Assembly (NCBI RefSeq): GCF_006442975.2
Contig: NZ_CP083954.1
Coordinates: 868,001-932,000, forward strand
Length of the DNA stretch: 64,000 nucleotides
Source: Mesorhizobium sp. B2-1-1
GTDB lineage: Bacteria > Pseudomonadota > Alphaproteobacteria > Rhizobiales > Rhizobiaceae
Direction of reading: 5' to 3'
Shown here: piece by piece, positions 7,900 through 14,828 of the stretch
Layout: every line of letters begins with the position of its first letter
How positions within the stretch are numbered: the stretch's first letter is position 1
Position numbers and translations under genes: made by a program
Notes under the pieces: model-generated
Database searches by the model: none
Told to the model about the DNA's origin: nothing
Seen by the model: the letters and a program-made list of their open reading frames with translations, nothing else

Positions 7900-8560
7900 C
7901 GCCCGCCGGCACCGGTCCCCAAGGATTTTCGCCCAGCTGAGGCGGCATAAGCCCGAAGACTAGCACGGCGATGCCGCCAATGAGCGGGACGAAGCAAAGC
8001 AGGGCAAACCAGCCGCTCAGGCCGGCGTCATGCGCACGCCGTACGAGGAGCGCAATGCAAGGCAGGATCAATCCCGAAAAGAAAACCAGTAGGGGTATGA
8101 ACCCTATGAACCCCATCGGCGTCCTGTCCGCGTTGGTTTCGAAGCCGTTGATCGCCAGTTCAACAAGTATCCCGAAGCCGAAAAGCGCGAGCACCCCGAG
8201 GGTGTAGAATAGCCAGAAGGCCCAGAATTCCTTGCGGCGGGAGCGTCCGGTGAAATTACCATAATCCGCGATCACCGCGCGCCAGAAATAAGCCCACAGC
8301 CCTGTGGAGTAGGCGGGACGGCTTCGGGCAGAACGGCTGGTCTGCCGTGGCTGACTGGTGGTTGACGACGATGCGGCCGAGGCCGTGGCGACAATGTTGT
8401 GCGCCGTGCCGTCGCCCGGCTGGAACTCGACAAGGGTACCCTTGCCGAGGGGCAGTTCCAGGCTGAAATCGATACGGGAAAAGATGTAGCGTTTGCCGTC
8501 GGTTCCGTTGATGTAACCGTAGTCCTGGCCTTCGTCATAGTGGAACACCGTCCCGCGCAT
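7889..8560 (-). CDS. Cold-shock-like domain fused to DUF805 membrane domain (copy 1)
   Basis: A 223-residue two-domain protein. Residues 1-60 form a small OB/cold-shock-like domain (MRGTVFHYDEGQDYGYING, LVEFQPGDG) with a degenerate RNP1. After a Ser/Thr-rich linker comes DUF805 (about 80-215), an integral membrane domain with four predicted helices that begins at YGNFTGRSRRKEFW. It ends with the NPWGPVPAG tail. I take the ATG at 8560 because it aligns with the start of the neighbouring paralogue; an ATG at 8572 would add four residues. The function is unknown. An RNA-binding module tethered to a membrane protein is the obvious reading, but it is inference. Confidence 0.82.
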   Translation of the reverse strand: MRGTVFHYDEGQDYGYINGTDGKRYIFSRIDFSLELPLGKGTLVEFQPGDGTAHNIVATASAASSSTTSQPRQTSRSARSRPAYSTGLWAYFWRAVIADYGNFTGRSRRKEFWAFWLFYTLGVLALFGFGILVELAINGFETNADRTPMGFIGFIPLLVFFSGLILPCIALLVRRAHDAGLSGWFALLCFVPLIGGIAVLVFGLMPPQLGENPWGPVPAGVRV

Positions 8561-8632
8561 GCTCTGCCCCATTTCACATTGCGTCGCGAGACGCTACTTA
8601 AAGTTGCACGTAATTGCAATACGCACGCAGGG

Positions 8633-9346
8633 CTACGTTCTGGCGCCCGCCGGCACCGGTCCCCACTGGTTCTCCCGGGCCTGGGTCGGGATGAGCGCGA
8701 AGACCAGGATGATCAGGCTGCCGATGGTGGGGATCAGGATCACCAGGAAAAGCCAGCCGGTCAGGCCGATATCGTGCAGACGACGCACGGTCATGCCGAG
8801 GCCAGGCAGAAAGGTCGCAAGTAGGAAAAGGCCGAACAGGCCAATCGTCACCGCCGGCATTTCAGCGTCGTCGAGATTGCCCATCGCGGCATCGGCGAAA
8901 ATGCCGATGCCGGTCACTGCCAGCAGCGCGACGAACCAGAACAGGCAATAGGCCCAGTATTCCTTGCGGCGGGCGCGGCCGGTGAAGTTGAAATAATTCT
9001 CGGTGATGCCGCGCCAGAAATAACCCCACAGGCCGGGCTCGGCCGGCCCGGTGCTGGCGGCGCGGCCAAAATGCCGCGGCTGTGCGATTTGAGCAGCGGA
9101 AGAGACGGACGCACCGGTTCGCGCATGGGCGGCGGCGGCCACGCCGGTTGGAGGCGCGGATTGGGCGCCGGCCGGGAAGATGTCGCGCGCCTGGCCGCCG
9201 CCGGGCTGGAATTCAACGGCCGTGCCTCGGGCAATTGCGATTTCGCGGCGCAGATCCTCACGCGCGAAAGTATAGCGCTCACCATCCGCCCCGGTGATGA
9301 AGCCGAAGCCCTGGGTCTCGTCATAGTGAAGAACTTCGCCGCGCAT
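8633..9346 (-). CDS. Cold-shock-like domain fused to DUF805 membrane domain (copy 2)
   Basis: A 237-residue paralogue of the adjacent downstream gene with the same order: cold-shock-like domain (MRGEVLHYDETQGFGFITG with a better RNP1, GFGFI; TAVEFQPGGG), an Ala/Pro-rich linker, then DUF805 from about residue 95 (NFTGRARRKEYW) to the C-terminal NQWGPVPAG. The start ATG at 9346 is conserved between the copies; the longer frame upstream is not supported. The pair arose by tandem duplication, 72 bp apart. This copy keeps more of the cold-shock consensus and may be the ancestral form. Confidence 0.83.
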   Translation of the reverse strand: MRGEVLHYDETQGFGFITGADGERYTFAREDLRREIAIARGTAVEFQPGGGQARDIFPAGAQSAPPTGVAAAAHARTGASVSSAAQIAQPRHFGRAASTGPAEPGLWGYFWRGITENYFNFTGRARRKEYWAYCLFWFVALLAVTGIGIFADAAMGNLDDAEMPAVTIGLFGLFLLATFLPGLGMTVRRLHDIGLTGWLFLVILIPTIGSLIILVFALIPTQARENQWGPVPAGART

Positions 9347-9462
9347 GCCCCGATCCCCCGAACGCCCGACCAGACTGTTCAAAGTTCCGGCGGATCGCAA
9401 GGGGCAGCATGAAAATGCGACGGCTGGCGCGGCAGCCATCGTGACGACATGGCCGGGAGATC

Positions 9463-11325
9463 TCAGCTCGGCCGCTTCTTCGCCTTCTTGGGTTTCGGCG
9501 GTCCGGCGTTGTCGAATTTCGGCTTGCCCGGCTTTTTCGCCCAGGGCTTCGCGTCCGATGCGGCGGGGCGCTGGTCGCCAGCCGGCGCGCGCTTCTCGAA
9601 TTTGCGCTTCGGCGCGTTCGGGTCGAACGGCGCCTTGCCGCGATGCGGTTTCTTGTCCGGACCTGGCGGCTGGTAGCCGGCGCGCGACAGGTCCGGCATG
9701 CCGTCCAGCCGTTTCACCACGATGTTACCCTGCAATTTGCGGTCGGGACCAACGGCGGCGAGGAAACGGTCGGCCCAGTCGGCGGCGATCTGCACGAAGG
9801 TCTCTTCCGGCTGCATCTTGATGGCGCCGATCTCGCGCTTGGTGATGCTGCCGGTGCGGCACAGCATCGGAATCAGCCAGCGCGGCTCGGCATTCTGCCG
9901 GCGCCCGACCGACAGCGAAAACCAGACGCTGGCGCCGAAATCGTCGCGGCGGCTGGGCGCCTCGTCGCGGCGCGCGAAGTTTTCGCCCGCCGGTCTTTCA
10001 CGCGACGGCGTGAACGGCGCGACGTCCATCAGATCCTCTGGCGCCGAGCGGCTCGAGCGGCACAGCCGCACGAAGGCGGCCGTCACCTGCTCGGCGCCGT
10101 GCTTGGCGAGAAGCGCGTCGATGAAGCCGCGTTCGTCGTCCTTCACCGGTTCGTCGAAGGCGGGATCGGCAAGGATGCGCTCGTCGTCGCGGCGGATCAC
10201 GTCGTCGGCGGATGGCGGACTTGCCCATGTCGCGGTCAGCTTTGCGCTCGCCAGCAGGCGTTCAGTGCGCCTGCGGGCGCTGTTGGGCACGATCAGCGCG
10301 CTGACGCCCTTGCGACCCGCGCGTCCGGTGCGGCCGCTTCGGTGCAGCAGCGTTTCCGGGTTGGTCGGCAGGTCGGCGTGGATGACCAGCTCCAGATTGG
10401 GCAGGTCGATGCCGCGCGCCGCGACGTCGGTGGCGATGCAGACCTTGGCGCGGCCATCGCGCATCGCCTGCAGCGCGTGGCTGCGTTCGTTCTGGCTGAG
10501 CTCGCCCGAGAGCGCGACGACGGAAAAATTGCGGTTGTTGAAGCGTGCGGTGAGATGGTTGACGGCGGCACGGGTGTTGCAGAACACCAGCGCGTTTTTC
10601 GCCTCGTAGAAACGCAGCACATTGATGATGGCGTTCTCGCGATCGGCCTGGGCGACGCTGAGCGCCCGGTATTCGATGTCGAGATGCTGCTTCTCCTCGC
10701 CGGCGGCCGAGATGCGCACGGCGTCACGTTGATAGCCCTGGGCGAGGGTTGCGATGGAGCGCGGCACGGTGGCCGAAAACATCAGCGTGCGGCGCTCGGC
10801 GGGGGCGGCGTCGAGGATGAATTCCAGGTCCTCGCGAAAACCGAGATCGAGCATCTCGTCGGCTTCGTCCAGCACCACCGCCTTCAGCGCCGACATGTCG
10901 AGCGAGTTTCGCGTGATGTGGTCGCGCAGCCGACCGGGGGTGCCGACGACGATATGGGCGCCGCGTTCCAGCGCGCGCCGTTCGGTACGCATGTCCATGC
11001 CGCCGACGCAGGAGGCGACCGTGGCGCCGGTCAGCTCGTAGAGCCATTCCAGTTCGCGCGTCACCTGCAGCGCCAGCTCGCGCGTCGGCGCCACCGCCAG
11101 CGCCAGCGGGGCTGCGGCATGGGCAAAGCGGTCGGCGCCGCCGAGGAGCGTCGGCGCCATGGCAAGACCGAAGGCCACCGTCTTGCCGGAACCGGTCTGC
11201 GCCGACACCAGCGCGTCGGCCTGGCCAAGTTCCAGGACCGCCTTCTGCACCGGCGTCAGTTCGGCATAGCCGCGTTTTTCCAGCGCCTTTGCCAGCGCAG
11301 GAACAAGTGCTTCGAAGTTGGACAT
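9463..11325 (-). CDS. DEAD-box ATP-dependent RNA helicase with DbpA-like RNA-binding domain
   Basis: A 620-residue helicase. Core motifs in order: Q-motif (ELTPVQ), Walker A AQTGSGKT, PTRELA, TPGRL, DEAD in VLDEADEM, SAT, then RGIDLP and HRSGRTGRAG in the second RecA domain. A DbpA/RNA-binding domain follows the core (about 465-555, ITKREIGAIKMQPEETFVQI), then a Lys/Pro-rich tail (KKPHRGKAPFDP to KKPGKPKFD). Such proteins remodel structured RNA, in the DbpA case during 50S assembly. The start ATG at 11325 matches family N-termini (MSNFEALVPAL) and has AAAGAG upstream. The in-frame extension to 11964 is an artefact of GC-rich DNA. The preceding 5' region holds two hairpins. Confidence 0.93.
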   Translation of the reverse strand: MSNFEALVPALAKALEKRGYAELTPVQKAVLELGQADALVSAQTGSGKTVAFGLAMAPTLLGGADRFAHAAAPLALAVAPTRELALQVTRELEWLYELTGATVASCVGGMDMRTERRALERGAHIVVGTPGRLRDHITRNSLDMSALKAVVLDEADEMLDLGFREDLEFILDAAPAERRTLMFSATVPRSIATLAQGYQRDAVRISAAGEEKQHLDIEYRALSVAQADRENAIINVLRFYEAKNALVFCNTRAAVNHLTARFNNRNFSVVALSGELSQNERSHALQAMRDGRAKVCIATDVAARGIDLPNLELVIHADLPTNPETLLHRSGRTGRAGRKGVSALIVPNSARRRTERLLASAKLTATWASPPSADDVIRRDDERILADPAFDEPVKDDERGFIDALLAKHGAEQVTAAFVRLCRSSRSAPEDLMDVAPFTPSRERPAGENFARRDEAPSRRDDFGASVWFSLSVGRRQNAEPRWLIPMLCRTGSITKREIGAIKMQPEETFVQIAADWADRFLAAVGPDRKLQGNIVVKRLDGMPDLSRAGYQPPGPDKKPHRGKAPFDPNAPKRKFEKRAPAGDQRPAASDAKPWAKKPGKPKFDNAGPPKPKKAKKRPS

Positions 11326-11698
11326 CTCGCTCTTTCGGAATTCAGGGCTTGCGCTCATCATGGAGCACATACAGGGCTGGCGCAGCGCCAGCCAGACGAT
11401 CTCGCCCGTTCGTACTTGCTGGCGCCGCTCTTGTACAGGGCAGGCGGCACCGCCTTCCCTTCTCCCGCAAGGAGGGAAGGAAGAAACACCACTGATTGAC
11501 TCCTGCCGCAAACCGCGTAAAAGCCCGCTTCGAACGGGATCGTTTTTCGATGCGCGGCCTTTTGATGGCTCTTCTTGCATTCGATGCCCCCAGCCGCAAT
11601 GAGCATCATTGCGCCGGGCGTTTCGGCGCGTCCCCCCGTTCCAGCAAAGTAACGGCCAAAACCACCACCAAAACGGTGTGATTCCCTTGGCCTGACCA
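11326..11698. other. Intergenic region between the helicase gene and the asd leader, with hairpins
   Basis: No convincing ORF is present. On the helicase side lies a 9-bp near-perfect palindrome (GGCTGGCGC at 11375-11383 facing GCGCCAGCC at 11385-11393) and a second dyad (CCTTCCCT at 11453-11460 facing AGGGAAGG at 11473-11480). Both would be in the 5' untranslated region of the helicase mRNA if transcription begins far upstream. The remaining stretch toward asd shows nothing I can assign. Confidence 0.5.
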
Positions 11699-11782
11699 CC
11701 CTCTCCCGGGTTCGGCCCGGGGGACGGAACCCGCACCTGGCCGGCGGGTTTTCTCCAACAACCAAGCGGAGAGGGATAGGAG
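11699..11782 (+). promoter_or_regulatory. Structured leader of asd: three-stem junction closing just before the ribosome site
   Basis: Three perfect stems fit one fold. A closing stem joins CCCTCTCC (11699-11706) with GGAGAGGG (11768-11775), 8 bp. A first inner hairpin is CCCGGG-TTCGG-CCCGGG (11705-11721, sharing two bases with the closing stem). A second is AACCCGC (11728-11734) with GCGGGTT (11744-11750), followed by TTCT. The Shine-Dalgarno AGGAG (11778-11782) sits 2 nt after the closing stem and 6 nt before the asd ATG. This looks like a cis-acting leader, riboswitch-like or attenuator. I know no named family that matches. Confidence 0.5.
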
Positions 11783-11788
11783 ATCTTT

Positions 11789-12823
11789 ATGAGTTTCAAG
11801 GTTGCAGTAGTTGGCGCCACGGGCAATGTGGGCCGCGAAATGCTCAACATACTGGAAGAGCGCGGTTTTCCGGTCAGCGAAGTGGTGGCGCTTGCCTCGC
11901 GCCGCAGCCAGGGCACGGAAGTGTCGTTCGGCGACCGCACGCTGAAGGTCCGCGCACTCGACACCTACGACTTTTCCGACACCGACATCTGCATCATGTC
12001 GGCCGGCGGCAATGTCTCGAAGGAATGGTCACCCAAGATCGGCAAGCAGGGCTGCGTCGTCATCGACAATTCCTCGGCCTTCCGCTACGACGCCGACGTG
12101 CCGCTGATCGTCCCGGAAGTGAACCCGGATGCGATCTCGCTGTTCACCCGCAAGAACATCATCGCCAACCCGAACTGCTCGACGGCGCAGCTCGTCGTGG
12201 CGCTGAAGCCGCTGCATGACGCGGCCACCATCAAGCGCATCGTCGTGGCCACCTACCAGTCGGTGTCGGGCGCCGGCAAGGAAGGCATGGACGAGCTGTT
12301 CACGCAGACCCGCGCCGTGTTCGTCGCCGACCAGGTCGACGTCAAGAAGTTCACCAAGCGCATCGCCTTCAACGTGATCCCCCATATCGACGTTTTCCTC
12401 GATGACGGCTTCACCAAGGAAGAGTGGAAGATGGTCGCCGAGACCAAGAAGATGCTCGATCCCAAGATCAAGCTGACGGCGACCTGCGTGCGCGTGCCGG
12501 TGTTCATCGGCCATTCGGAAGCGGTCAACATCGAGTTCGAGAACCCGATCACCGCCGACGAGGCGCGCGACATCCTGCGCGAGGCGCCGGGCTGCCAGGT
12601 CTTGGACAAGCGCGAGGACGGCGGCTACATCACGCCGCTGGAATCGGCCGGCGAGGACGCCACCTTCATCTCGCGCATCCGCGAGGATTCGACCATCGAC
12701 AACGGCCTGTCGATGTGGATCGTTTCCGACAATCTGCGCAAGGGCGCCGCCCTCAACGCGGTGCAGATCGCCGAACTGCTGGTCGAGCGCGGCCTGATCC
12801 AGCCGAAGAAGAAGGCAGCCTGA
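11789..12823 (+). CDS. asd: Aspartate-semialdehyde dehydrogenase
   Basis: A 344-residue NADP-dependent enzyme that reduces aspartyl-4-phosphate to aspartate semialdehyde, the branch point to lysine/diaminopimelate, threonine and methionine. The N-terminal Rossmann motif is GATGNVG (residues 9-15). The catalytic cysteine is C130 in NPNCSTAQ, and the later stretch TCVRVPVFIGHSE is diagnostic. The start has a well-spaced AGGAG. It stands alone on the plus strand, preceded by an unusual structured leader and followed by a half repeat and the convergent ACT-protein gene. Confidence 0.97.
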   Translation: MSFKVAVVGATGNVGREMLNILEERGFPVSEVVALASRRSQGTEVSFGDRTLKVRALDTYDFSDTDICIMSAGGNVSKEWSPKIGKQGCVVIDNSSAFRYDADVPLIVPEVNPDAISLFTRKNIIANPNCSTAQLVVALKPLHDAATIKRIVVATYQSVSGAGKEGMDELFTQTRAVFVADQVDVKKFTKRIAFNVIPHIDVFLDDGFTKEEWKMVAETKKMLDPKIKLTATCVRVPVFIGHSEAVNIEFENPITADEARDILREAPGCQVLDKREDGGYITPLESAGEDATFISRIREDSTIDNGLSMWIVSDNLRKGAALNAVQIAELLVERGLIQPKKKAA

Positions 12824-12937
12824 CGGCTGTTTGGCTTTCGCTCGCGGGCCGCACCGCCGCTGCCGCGGCTGGCCCTCCGCGAGGGCGCCGGACGACCGGC
12901 GGCCCGCAGTCGCGGGCTCGGCCTTCGGCCGTTAGCT

Positions 12938-12997
12938 CACCTTCCCCCCGTCCTTATATGGGGAGAAGGTGCCGGCAGGCGGATGAGGGGGGGCGCC
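12938..12997. repeat. Half copy of the inverted-repeat element family
   Basis: It contains a CACCTTCCCCCC / GGGGAGAAGGTG stem around an AT-rich loop. It then runs through GCCGGCAGGCGGATGAGG to a GGCGCC end, closely matching the right arm of the element at 20717-20912. It lies in the 3' space between asd and the ACT-domain gene, whose stop codon is 3 bp further on. Confidence 0.6.
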
Positions 12998-13000
12998 GGC

Positions 13001-13408
13001 CTATGTCCGATTTTCCGCCGCCAGTTCCCGCAGCAACCTCATCGCTTCCTCGGCCCGGTCGACCGGCACGAACAGATGGTCATGATAGAAGGCGGAGACG
13101 GGATTGACGCCCATGCCGGCGGCGGCGAGGCGTGCGGTGATGGCGGCGAGGAAGCCGACGGCTTCCAGCGACGAATGGATGTTCAGCGTTATCATGCGGC
13201 AGCGGAAAACGGCTTCCAGCCCGGCTGCCTGCGCCTCGTCTTCGGGCAGGATCAATGTCGTGCCTTCGCATTCGCGAAACAGCATGACCGCTTCGAGTCC
13301 TTCCGGAACCGATACACCCGCCGGCAGCGTGGCGAAGACATGGATGCCGGCAATCAATTGCGGCATCATCGACGCCAGCAATGTCTTCAGATCTGTCTCT
13401 CCGGCCAT
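13001..13408 (-). CDS. ACT domain-containing protein (DUF2241-like)
   Basis: A 135-residue protein made of two ACT-like halves: an N-terminal half with FATLPAGVSVPEG and a C-terminal half with NIHSSLEAVGFLAAITARLAAAGMGVNPVSAFYHDHLFVP-type sequence (about 75-115). ACT domains bind amino acids for allosteric control; here there is no attached enzyme. The start ATG at 13408 (MAGETDLKTLL) matches the domain start, and the open extension upstream is not conserved in character. Ligand and partner are unknown. Its position beside asd hints at amino-acid sensing, but that is only context. Confidence 0.82.
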   Translation of the reverse strand: MAGETDLKTLLASMMPQLIAGIHVFATLPAGVSVPEGLEAVMLFRECEGTTLILPEDEAQAAGLEAVFRCRMITLNIHSSLEAVGFLAAITARLAAAGMGVNPVSAFYHDHLFVPVDRAEEAMRLLRELAAENRT

Positions 13409-13684
13409 CTCGCCTGCTCTTGTCTGACGGGCCACGCCCGCCAGCTTTTCATATACGCGACCGAAGCGGGCCGATAGCCACGCCGGCGCGCTGCACGGAC
13501 AACCCGGCGAGAGAACTGCGCTGCGGCGTGAGAGCATCAACGATTTCATATGCTTGCCGGAGATCGGCATGGCCTTGGCAGGCGCGGCGAAGCGCCGGCC
13601 TTCAATGTCTAGGGATCAAATCGGCCGCCTGGGAGTTAGGAACATGGCGGCGAGGACGGCGATCCCCGTGAGAGAGGAACGACA

Positions 13685-13948
13685 ATGAAGAAAATCATGA
13701 CCATTCTGGTGCTGACGGCAGCGCTTGGCGCCTGTTCGCAGACGGAAAAAGGCGCGGCCGTCGGCGGCCTGGGCGGAGCAGCGGTCGGCGCGGCGGTGGC
13801 GGGCGATCCCGTCCAGGGCGCCGTGGTCGGCGGCGCGGTCGGTGCCGTGGCCGGCGCGCTGATCGGGCGGGCCAGCGAACCGGGCCGCTGCCGTTATCGC
13901 GACAGCCGCGGCCATGTCTATGTCGATCGTTGCCCGAGCGGCTATTGA
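13685..13948 (+). CDS. Glycine-zipper small lipoprotein
   Basis: An 87-residue protein with a lipoprotein signal peptide (MKKIMTILVLTAALGAC; the lipobox ends at Cys17). A glycine-zipper segment follows (AAVGGLGGAAVGAAVAGDPV then GAVVGGAVGAVAGALIG), and then a short C-terminal tail with two cysteines (RCRYRDSRGHVYVDRCPSGY). It is probably anchored in the outer membrane facing the periplasm. Glycine-zipper proteins associate with or insert into membranes; the specific role is unknown. A GAGAGGAACG ribosome site precedes the ATG. Confidence 0.85.
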   Translation: MKKIMTILVLTAALGACSQTEKGAAVGGLGGAAVGAAVAGDPVQGAVVGGAVGAVAGALIGRASEPGRCRYRDSRGHVYVDRCPSGY

Positions 13949-13981
13949 GCGGCAGCATCCGCACAATGAATTCGAAATAGA

Positions 13982-14012
13982 AAACGGCGGGCTAAGTAAG
14001 GGCCCGCCGTTT
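13982..14012. terminator. Bidirectional rho-independent terminator between the lipoprotein gene and rpsP
   Basis: An 11-bp perfect stem (AAACGGCGGGC at 13982-13992, GCCCGCCGTTT at 14002-14012) with a 9-nt loop. An A-rich stretch on the left gives a U-tract for the rpsP transcript, and TTTCG follows on the plus strand. It lies between two convergent genes. Confidence 0.85.
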
Positions 14013-14035
14013 CGAAAAAGACGATCGGTGATCGA

Positions 14036-14437
14036 TTACTCGGCCGTGGCAGGCTCCGCCTCGGCCGGCGCGGCCGCAGCCGCCGCGACGGCGGCAGCGG
14101 CGTCGTCCTGCGCCTTCTTCAGAAGCGCGGCGCGCTCCTGTGCCTTCTTGCCGGGCTCGGCCTTTTTCGGATTGGAGCGGGCGTCGCGCTTGGCGAGGCC
14201 GGCCTCATCGAGGAAGCGCAGCACGCGGTCGGTCGGCTGGGCGCCGTGCGACAGCCAGTGCTTGACGCGCTCGGCGTCAACCTTGACGCGCTCGCCGTCC
14301 TTCGGCAGCAGCGGGTTCCACGAGCCGAGCGACTCGATGAAACGGCCGTCGCGCGGCGAGCGCGCGTCGGCGACGACGACGTGGTAGTAGGGACGCTTCT
14401 TCGAGCCAGCGCGGGCCAGTCTGATCTTCAGTGCCAT
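14036..14437 (-). CDS. rpsP: 30S ribosomal protein S16
   Basis: A 133-residue small-subunit protein. The conserved body is [19 protein letters not shown] at the N-terminus, then [20 protein letters not shown] (23-42) and [19 protein letters not shown] Lys- then Ala-rich extension typical of Rhizobiales follows (from about residue 90). It is the last gene of the ffh - chorismate mutase - rpsP unit and ends at a strong terminator. The usual downstream partners rimM, trmD and rplS are not next to it here. Confidence 0.97.
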   Translation of the reverse strand: MALKIRLARAGSKKRPYYHVVVADARSPRDGRFIESLGSWNPLLPKDGERVKVDAERVKHWLSHGAQPTDRVLRFLDEAGLAKRDARSNPKKAEPGKKAQERAALLKKAQDDAAAAVAAAAAAPAEAEPATAE

Positions 14438-14494
14438 TTCTTATCTCCTAAAAGCTCTGATTTCGTTGGTAGGGTTGCGGCTAAATCTTTGTCT

Positions 14495-14821
14495 TCAGCC
14501 GGTTTTCGTCACGCCGTTGGCAGCGGCGATCTGTTCGTGGTGGCGGATCACTTCGCGGACGACGAAGTTGAGGAATTTCTCCGCGAAATCCGGGTCGAGA
14601 TGCGCATCGTCCGCCAGCTGGCGAAGACGGGCGATCTGCTGCTGTTCGCGCGCCGGATCGGCCGGCGGCAAGCCATGCTCGGCCTTGAGCAGGCCGACCG
14701 CCTTGGTGCAGCGAAAGCGCTCGGCCAGCATGTGGATGAGGGCGGCATCGATGTTGTCGATCGAAGCACGGTAGCCGGCCAGGATGGTGCGGGCGTCCGC
14801 CATGTCCTTTTCCTCGTTCAT
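14495..14821 (-). CDS. Chorismate mutase (AroQ class, CM_2 fold)
   Basis: A 108-residue all-helical chorismate mutase converting chorismate to prephenate for Phe/Tyr synthesis. Visible features are R-x-x-IDNIDAALIHMLAERF in helix 1, the catalytic region KAVGLLKAEHGLPPADPAREQQQI and the C-terminal FAEKFLNFVVREVIRHHEQI. Two in-frame ATGs each have a good ribosome site: 14821 (TGAGGA, directly after the ffh stop) and 14803 (GAGGAAAAGG). I use the upstream one. It sits between ffh and rpsP, an arrangement known in Rhizobiales. Confidence 0.9.
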   Translation of the reverse strand: MNEEKDMADARTILAGYRASIDNIDAALIHMLAERFRCTKAVGLLKAEHGLPPADPAREQQQIARLRQLADDAHLDPDFAEKFLNFVVREVIRHHEQIAAANGVTKTG

Positions 14822-14828
14822 CGCGTCC

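Noticed and set aside
11728..11754. Simple terminator upstream of asd
   Set aside because: The stem is followed by only a short TTCT and fits better as one arm of the three-stem leader, although attenuation is not excluded.
11326..11964. In-frame N-terminal extension of the DEAD-box helicase
   Set aside because: It runs through asd leader DNA and into the asd gene on the other strand, and family proteins begin at the ATG at 11325.
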